The notes under the pieces: model-generated
Databases searched by the model: none
What the model saw: the letters and a program-made list of their open reading frames with translations, nothing else
Told to the model about the DNA's origin: nothing
Assembly: GCA_950022295.1 (NCBI GenBank)
Contig: OX465601.1
Location: 110,441,501 to 110,505,500 of the forward strand
DNA length: 64,000 bases
Source: Bromus sterilis
Lineage: Eukaryota; Streptophyta; Magnoliopsida; Poales; Poaceae
Reading direction: 5' to 3'
Shown here: positions 58,293 to 64,000 of the stretch, piece by piece
Layout: each line of letters starts with the position of its first letter
How positions within the stretch are numbered: the first letter of the stretch is position 1
Translations under genes and position numbers: made by a program

Positions 58293-59528
58293 TGAAAGTC
58301 CAAGTATGTGATCAGAGGGGGAGGGGGTGAATGATCACTTCAAAATTTTCAACTGAAACTATGAAGTGAAGCATAAGTTAGGAAGCGAAACTAAATGCAG
58401 CGAATCAAAACACATTGAAGCACAACTGCGAAGCAAATGCAATACGGAAGGTAAATGCTTGAAGTAAAACGAACTGAGACTCGACGATGTTTGTTCGACC
58501 AGTTCACGCTCTGCAAAGCGCTACGTCTGGTTGGAGGGACTGGTGATTGAACACCTGGAGCAAATCTCTCTCCGTCCGTTGCTCCACTGCCCCAAACTCC
58601 TTGAGCTTGGTCAGTTCTTCACTCGTGGTTGATTATTGAGGAAATCATCGAAACCTTTGACAAACTGGACTTCGAGGCGACAATTACTCTTCGCTCTCTG
58701 AAGAACAACACTCTAACCGTCTAGGAGAATTGCAGTTCTCCAAGATAAAAAAGGCTAGTAAGCTTTCACCTAAGTCATCTCGAATCTACTCAGATCAATG
58801 GGACTTAGGCTTGGTATTCTGGATTTTGGGTTTTTCTTCGGTGGAGTTCTTGGGATGCTCTTTTCAGTCTCTCTCAGGAATATTCTCAGAGCAGCCACCC
58901 GCAAATGGAGGACGGGGCGGCGTATTTATAGTTAGCGATCCCGAGGTGCGAAATGACCAAATTGACCCGAGGTGACAGCTTGACACGTGTCCACAATGGT
59001 CGGATTTATCATTACTGCGCAACTTTACTCACGGCACAAGTAAAGCTGACTCACGGACTTAGTTCTGCTTCAGAAGCCAAAGAGCGAAGTATTTGCTACT
59101 GAAGCTTAACTTAGTGCACATGAGATTTCTTCGCTCTGGCTTCTCACTTGGTGTGGATTTGATCTGAGCATTTTCTCAATAACTTCGGTGTCCACAAACT
59201 AAAGACCCCTCTTGATAGTACGGTTTGTCCTATGACTCAAAGAACAGAAAAAGAACTACACAAAAACATCTAAGTCTTACGTCGTCTTCTTCATTTCCTT
59301 CAATGAGTTGAGCTTCAGGACACCTTCATTTTTGGGGGTCATCCTCCGTAATTAAGCTTCGCTCAGGGAGTAATGCTTCGATAACTTGAAAACCTTCCCT
59401 GAAGCTTTATCACCTAGCTTGTTCTTCAAGAACCTATTCAACTGTTTACACTAGAAAACATTGTTAGTTCCTATACTTTCTTGTCCAACAATATCCAAAA
59501 CACATGAGGGCAAAACTTTGCTCTTACA
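58293..59528 (-). repeat. 5' LTR of B2
   Basis: 1236 bp, TGTAAGAGC (59528) to GGACTTTCA (58293) on the minus strand, followed outward by AATTT. It differs from the 3' LTR by scattered substitutions only. TATAAATA (58930-58923) is preceded by a G-box CACGTG (58989-58984) and TGAGTCA (about 59055). Confidence 0.92.
58923..58989 (-). promoter_or_regulatory. LTR core promoter of the B family: G-box and TATA box
   Basis: On the minus strand, GACACGTGTC (palindromic, contains CACGTG) lies about 54 bp upstream of TATAAATA. The same pair is found in the 3' LTR (near 35803 and 35741) and in the solo LTR (near 46865 and 46925). All three copies keep both elements, so this is likely the working promoter. 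Confidence 0.7.
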
Positions 59529-59533
59529 AATTT

Positions 59534-59741
59534 GATGTAGTCCATGATCAAGGCAACCAGCATACTCGATAGCACCATAGAGGGATCATAAGAAAAATCA
59601 ATCCTTGTAGCAAAACCGCATCATGTCGTGAAGCAAAGAAAAGATCGCATGACAGGGAAGCAAACAAGAAAATCAATGCCTCATATCAACATATGATCTA
59701 GACCTAAACATTCATATACTCATAGATCACTATGATGCCAC
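59534..59741 (-). other. Leader of element F next to its LTR
   Basis: Directly inside the F LTR the minus strand reads GTGGCATCATAG, a decayed primer-binding site (canonical TGGTATCAGAGC). The rest is non-coding. The sequence is cut by the insertion of B2 at AATTT. Confidence 0.55.
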
Positions 59742-61175
59742 TGTTGGGAAACGTAGTAGAAAACCATAAATTTCGTGCCTACGAAGCAAGAACCCAAGAT
59801 CATCCATTAAGATGGCATACAAGGTTTAGGCCATATCTCACCAAAGGATGTAGCGGAAGTAGAGTTTTTTGAAGCTCCTTGATGTAGATCACATGAATCA
59901 TCCCACGACCCGTCCCTTGATCCATCCCACGAACAAGTCCCTCGAGCAAGATCTTCGAGGAAGAAGAAGAAGGATAAAAGTTATGATCCCTCTACCGGTA
60001 TCCACACGTCCGGCACAGCAATCTGGTAGAAAACTAGAGGGAGAAAATCCTAGTGGATTCCGATCTAGAACAGAGTCTAAACCAAGGTCTAATGTGGAGC
60101 AACGAGCAATCTAGGGTAGAGGGGTGCAGGGAATTGTGGGGTGCGCCTCCCCCCTTGGCTCACCTTTTATAGGCGGCCAAGGCCCTTGGTGCGCCTCCCC
60201 TAGGGGAGGAGTCCTACATGGACTCCAACTCCCCTAGGAGGATTGCAATCCTACTTGGAGTAGGATTCCTCCCCCTTTGGTGTGCCCCCACCTCCTGGCC
60301 GACTTGGGCCAGCCCAGGTGGCTTGCCCCCCAAGCCAGGGTTGGGCGTAGTAGGTGGTACTGCCCGTATAATTTTCGAACCTTCCAGAAGCTTCTAGGAC
60401 CTTCTAGGACCTTTCGGGATGGTTTCGGGACATTCTGAAACCTTCTGGAGCACTTCCAGGACCTTCCGAGACCTTTATCAGACGTTCCGCAACCATCTGG
60501 ATAGGTTTCGGGACGATCCGGGTTACGGTCTAACATGTCCGGTGATAGCGACTGTTCGTCGGGACGTGCAACAATTATCCGAAAACTATTCTGGTTGATC
60601 CTGGACTTCCCTAGTACCATTCTCATATGTTCTGAAACCACCTGGGACTACTTCAGAGCGATTCAGACATGTCCATTGCTCTTTGAACAACTTCACTTTC
60701 TTCCACTAAACCCTCAATTGTCCTAGTGTTCTAACAGATTACTGCACGTTAAGTGTGTGATCACCCAATAGGTTCAGTATTATGTGGACACGACTCGGAA
60801 CGTCTTCTGGACACATGGTCATTAGTCAATAATCAACAGCGGAGCCATGGACACCCATGTTGACTCCCACACATACATGAAGAAACTTCGAGTGAACCTT
60901 TATGTTAGCCATGTACCATTCCCTTTGCTTCGCGATATGTGACAAAGTTAGAGGAGAGAAGTTAGAAAACGTAATCATCAGTTAGCATATGAGCTGGTCT
61001 TCGAGGCTAAACCAGGAACTCTTGTTGTTTACATTTCCACACACGCAAATGGGTTTTCTTCTGAATCTCAAAGTCAGGGTCATTGCAATTATGGCACAGA
61101 AACATAAACATTAATTATGAACTAGAATTTAATAATAACACACTTTATTATTGCCTCTAGGGGATCTATCCAACA
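59742..61175 (-). repeat. BARE/Angela-like copia LTR, element F (5' LTR)
   Basis: On the minus strand it starts TGTTGGATAGATCCCCTAGA at 61175, resembling the BARE/Angela LTR start, and ends TTTCCCAACA at 59742 followed by a decayed primer-binding site. TATAAAA is at 60171-60165. Upstream of it is a block of TTCC/GGAA words including a perfect three-unit heat-shock-element-like match (60382-60394). The 61175 end interrupts a Harbinger ORF1. No pol of this element is visible, so it is truncated or split by later insertions. Confidence 0.75.
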
Positions 61176-62099
61176 TCTTTCTCTCCTCGTAGTCACATTT
61201 TCTTGCCCACTTTCCCTCTTCGTACTTCTCTCTCTTCTCGATCATCTCAATCTTTGTGGCCAAATGTTTGGACAATGCACTTTCTTTAATCTTCGCCAAT
61301 TCACTGATTTGATCTCTCATTGTGATAGCCACGACTGACCTCCTAATCCTATATTTCGCCTTCTAATTACCAGGGGGTTTACCCTTGTTTGTTCCCTCCT
61401 TTGGTGCATCATCACTATCGTCTTCATTATCCTCCAAGGTTACAAGGGAGCCTTTATTAGGAGGAGATTCATTGTCCCTCAATCTCCATTTCTCACTATC
61501 CTTGAGCAAAAGTCAACAATGGCCAAGGGTGAATGAATTTTCCTTGAAACCCGGGCTTTGCTTGAACAACTCATTGGCAATCCGATTCTACATGGAGCAT
61601 GAAATGGTGAGCACAACTAGTGAATCAATGTGCAAACACATAAATGAGTGAAACTTACATAATCATCAATTGTGGATCCATTTGGAGGGGAATTTATCAC
61701 TTGGGACAAACATCCACTCCACCGGCTACAAGTTTTCTTGATTATGATCCATCGACCTTGAAGTGATTTCAAAGAACGGGATGATGGATTTGGGCTAAGC
61801 TTGTGGTACTTATCTTTAATCATTTGCCAATATTTCCTCCCATCTTGATCTTTCCCCGTGGCCGTGTCAACAGATACACTCTCCCATGCACGAATCAAGA
61901 AAGTGTCCTCCACTTCCGTATAGTTTCCGGTCCTCTTCGTGAAATGGCCTGGAGTGCCATCACATTCTTCTTCATCTACTTATTCCACCTCATCGTCGTC
62001 GTCATCCCTGACCTCAATCTTCGGATTTGAGGTATGTGTGACATCAATCTCCTAATCGTCAAGAGACGCACTCAGACCTACCGCATTTGGATCCAACAT
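61176..62099 (-). pseudogene. PIF/Harbinger ORF1 (Myb/SANT-like DNA-binding protein), broken
   Basis: From ATG 62099 on the minus strand. Exon 1 encodes an acidic start with two stops, then NYTEVEDTFLIRAWESVSVD, KYWQMIKDKY, and SLQGRWIIIKKTCSRWSGC up to DDY. A 71-bp intron fits GTAAGTTT (61658) to a TGTAG acceptor (61588). Exon 2 continues NELFKQSPGFKENSFTLGHC, WLLLKDSEKWRLRD, an acidic stretch, a TAG, and a Lys/Glu-rich tail. This is the Myb-like ORF1 that partners the transposase of PIF/Harbinger elements and is widely copied in grasses. The LTR of F cuts off its C-terminus. Three stops show it is a relic. Confidence 0.8.
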
Positions 62100-62765
62100 A
62101 GCAAATATGATTACGTGCTACAATAGTGGATTCAGAATCACAAAAACGGGTACAAAGAGGTGTAGGAATGCATAGTCAACAGAAAAAGGTACAACTTTTA
62201 TCTTTGGGACATTTTGGCAAACTCATCGCGGTCACTAGTCAATTCTTGTCTTTCGGACAAATGAAGCAACTGCAACGACGGTCCCTGACGGTAGTCTTCT
62301 TGACATTCATCGTAGGACAGAGTCGGATGCTTGGATGACACGACTTCCATGCTGCTTCTGCTTCATGATGGAGGAACATACCATGCGGCCATTGGAACCA
62401 GGGGGACAGGGATTTGCCGATTGAGCTACTGCGTCAAGTCTGTAATCCATACCGACGGTTGTGCACATTGGAAAGGCGGGAAACAATCGAGCACAGGACG
62501 GAATTGCGCCGACGGTGGTGGACGCGAGGGGTGGAAATGGTGAACTTTCACTCCCATCAAATCGCGAAAAGATATATGGGGGACGGTAAATTGGGCAAGG
62601 AAAACAGACCATATGGTCGTCATGGGGTGCTTTTTATCACTCCCTGCAAAGAAAATTAGCGACCCGGCCCATATGTTGTACGAGTCGACTCTTTTTTGTT
62701 TGGTACCGCATAACAACGGTTATTTTACGGACCGGCCGCTTTTAGCGGATGTGCTAGAGTTGCTC
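62100..62765 (-). other. Probable terminal region of the Harbinger element, non-coding
   Basis: No supported ORF lies upstream of the ORF1 relic. The right limit is proposed at 62765 because the minus strand there starts GAGCAACTCTAGCA, like Harbinger termini in grasses, next to TTG (62766-62768) as a possible 3-bp target duplication. The opposite terminus is not in the window, so the limit is tentative. Confidence 0.45.
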
Positions 62766-63107
62766 TTGTATCCCAAGTCATTCCTACTATATATAGTTTG
62801 TTAGCTACGGCTGACTAACTCTGTTGTTGTAATCATCTTGTATCCCAAGTTTTGCACTTCGTTCTCTATACTTACGGCTAACTAATTCTGATGTTGTATT
62901 CCTCAAAAAAAAATAAAAAAAATTCTGATGTTGTAATCATCTTGTATCCCAAGTTTTGCAACCGATATAAACCGGAGCACTTGCATGCATCTTAATTTCA
63001 TGGGACCTTTGCGCCCTCCGTGCGCGATCAAGTTGACGTAAACTCGGGACCCAAAGCATAGTTATCCACACACACGAGGCAAAAGCAGAGCAGCACCAAC
63101 ACACGCC
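62766..63107 (+). promoter_or_regulatory. Upstream region of the P450 gene with imperfect tandem repeats and a TATA box
   Basis: CTTGTATCCCAAGT recurs near 62764, 62837 and 62940. A 36-bp block (62821-62856) recurs with one change at 62925-62960. TATAAAC at about 62966-62972 lies about 136 bp before the ATG and could give a leader of roughly 100 nt. A second TATA-like run (CTATATATAG) is near 62789. An A-rich tract is at about 62905-62922. Confidence 0.5.
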
Positions 63108-64000
63108 ATGGACACATGGCAAATCTTCTTCGGCGTCATCCTCTTCGCTCTCCCGCTGATCCTACTCCTTTGGCGCAACGGTAAGAGCCGCAGCGGTGGA
63201 CGGCGCCCCATCCCGCCTGGCCCGTCGTCTTTGGCGGTGCTGGTCAGTGCGCTCGGGCTGAGGAACTCGCCCGCCGACGGGGAGGCCCTCCTCCGGAGTC
63301 TGTTTGAGCGGCACGGTCCCATCGTGTCGCTGCGCGTGGGCTCCCGGCTCTCCATCTTCGTCGCCGACCGCCGCCTCGCGCACGCGGCACTGGTCGAGAG
63401 CGGCGCCGCTCTGGCTGACCGCCCGGCCCTCGCGTCCGTCAGGATCATGGGCGAGAACGACAACACCATCACCCGCGCCTGCTACGGGCCTGTGTGGCGC
63501 CTCCTGCGCCGCAACCTCGTCTCCGAGACGCTGCACCCGTCCCGCGTCCGCCTCTTCGCGCCCGCGCGCTCCTGGGTGCGCCGCGTGCTCCTCGACAAGC
63601 TGCGGGACGAGTCGTCGACCTCCGGCGGCGGCGGGGCGGCCGTCGTGGAGACGTTCCACTACGCCATGTTCTGCCTCCTCGTGCTCATGTGCTTCGGCGA
63701 GCGGCTGGACGAGCCCACGGTGCGCGCGATCGCCAAGGTCCAGCGCGACCAGCTGCTCCACGTCACCGGGAAAATGGGCGTCTTCGCCTTCTTCCCGTCG
63801 CTCACGAAGCACCTCTTCCGCGACCGCCTCCAGGCCGCGCTCGCCATGCGGCGGTGGCAGAAGGAGACGTTCGTGCCGCTGATCAACGCGCGGCGGGAGT
63901 ACAAGAGCCGCGGCGGCGAGCCCGGGAAAGAGACGACGTTCGAGCACTCGTATGTGGACACCCTGCTCGACATCAAGCTCCCTGACGAAGAAGAAGAGGC
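63108..64000 (+). CDS. CYP89: Cytochrome P450, CYP89 family-like, 5' part (runs off the window)
   Basis: ATG 63108 sits in a good context (CACGCCATGG). The frame stays open to the edge: 297 codons, no intron so far. Residues 5-22 form a hydrophobic membrane anchor, followed by the proline hinge PIPPGPSS (34-41), as in endoplasmic-reticulum P450s. Then come HGPIVSLRVGSR (69-80), LADRPAL (102-108), the C-helix W130-x3-R134 (heme propionate contact), ETLHPSRVRLFAPAR and CFGERLDEPTV. The heme cysteine, ExxR and oxygen-binding motifs lie beyond the window. The N-terminal pattern matches the CYP89A group, monooxygenases with a reported role in chlorophyll-catabolite oxidation for one Arabidopsis member; the substrate here is unknown. 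Very high GC at third positions is typical of grass single-exon genes. It is the only intact-looking host gene in the window. Confidence 0.9.
   Translation, partial: MDTWQIFFGVILFALPLILLLWRNGKSRSGGRRPIPPGPSSLAVLVSALGLRNSPADGEALLRSLFERHGPIVSLRVGSRLSIFVADRRLAHAALVESGAALADRPALASVRIMGENDNTITRACYGPVWRLLRRNLVSETLHPSRVRLFAPARSWVRRVLLDKLRDESSTSGGGGAAVVETFHYAMFCLLVLMCFGERLDEPTVRAIAKVQRDQLLHVTGKMGVFAFFPSLTKHLFRDRLQAALAMRRWQKETFVPLINARREYKSRGGEPGKETTFEHSYVDTLLDIKLPDEEEE

Larger units (their letters stand above)
35112..59528 (-). mobile_element. SIRE-lineage copia element B2, full span with nested insertions, TSD AATTT
   Basis: On the minus strand: 5' LTR (59528-58293), perfect primer-binding site (58290-58279), gag, pol (protease, integrase, RT, RNase H), a third large ORF, polypurine tract (45453-45441), and 3' LTR (36346-35112). 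AATTT at 35107-35111 and 59529-59533 are the target duplications. Nested within it are a solo LTR of the same family (46325-47581) and a family A solo LTR carrying another copia fragment (36350-45437). The copia domain order and the extra ORF after pol fit the SIRE lineage. I do not assign a family name. Confidence 0.9.

Noticed and set aside
62307..62716. Several 60-100 codon frames on both strands upstream of the P450 gene
   Set aside because: Overlapping frames on opposite strands without motifs; better explained as non-coding transposon end.
63162..63947. 261-codon minus-strand frame
   Set aside because: Antisense shadow of the P450 gene, a common effect of very high GC at third codon positions.
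1..64000. tRNA, rRNA or microRNA genes
   Set aside because: No tRNA- or rRNA-like sequence was recognised apart from tRNA-complementary primer sites; long hairpins were not systematically folded, so small RNA genes cannot be excluded.

Overview
This window looks like intergenic DNA from a large-genome grass, most likely a Triticeae species (wheat, Aegilops, rye or barley). That is an inference from the depth of nested LTR retrotransposons, very long (3.7-4.3 kb) gypsy LTRs, a CACTA end rich in the TTTGCCGTCTG repeat, and a BARE/Angela-like LTR. Only one apparently functional host gene is visible: the 5' part of a CYP89-type cytochrome P450 at the right edge (63108 onward, plus strand).

Layout from left to right. 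(1) 1-7730: a minus-strand CACTA DNA transposon (TNP2-type transposase at 1-980, right terminus at 7730). It is split by a minus-strand gypsy-like element called 'A' here (5' LTR 3408-7131, ~605 bp internal region, truncated 3' LTR 980-2802). (2) 7731-17103: a Del/Tekay-type chromovirus 'G' arranged in tandem. The RT-RNaseH-integrase-chromodomain part of one copy (7731-10434) and the gag-protease-RT part of a second copy (14784-16883) share one central 3.9 kb LTR (10412-14311). The second copy was collapsed by a deletion into the tail of its 3' LTR (to 17103). The CACTA element sits in the RT of the left copy. (3) 17976-34071: a complete but non-autonomous, LARD-like element 'D' with two ~4.05 kb LTRs and TSD ATCAA. 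It is interrupted by a 4.3 kb solo LTR 'E' (24569-28892, TSD AAGGG). (4) 35112-59528: a SIRE-lineage copia element 'B2' on the minus strand, with both LTRs, a perfect PBS, a PPT and TSD AATTT. It carries gag, pol and a very large third ORF downstream of pol. Two insertions interrupt it: a solo LTR of its own family in opposite orientation (46325-47581, TSD CTTTG), and a solo LTR of family A (36350-45437, TSD CAATC). Inside the latter, 845 bp of LTR is replaced by ~6.2 kb of a second, LTR-less SIRE-type copy ('B1'). (5) 59742-61175: a BARE/Angela-like LTR 'F' on the minus strand, inserted into a broken PIF/Harbinger ORF1 (61176-62099). (6) 62766-64000: a promoter with imperfect tandem repeats, then the P450 gene.

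Nearly all coding regions in the elements are broken by stops, frameshifts or lost motif residues. The stack can be ordered by TSDs and nesting: A into CACTA into G; E into D; and the A solo LTR and the B solo LTR into B2. The most interesting signals are not the genes. They are small sequence modules whose palindromic arms change in a paired way between families: a stem-loop directly upstream of the polypurine tract (A, D, G), a three-palindrome box at 71-81% of LTR length (A, D, E, G), and an array of short hairpins in the D LTRs. A TATA/leader/intron-like segment just ahead of the third ORF in the SIRE-type copies also stands out. No percentage identities were computed; all statements come from reading the sequence.
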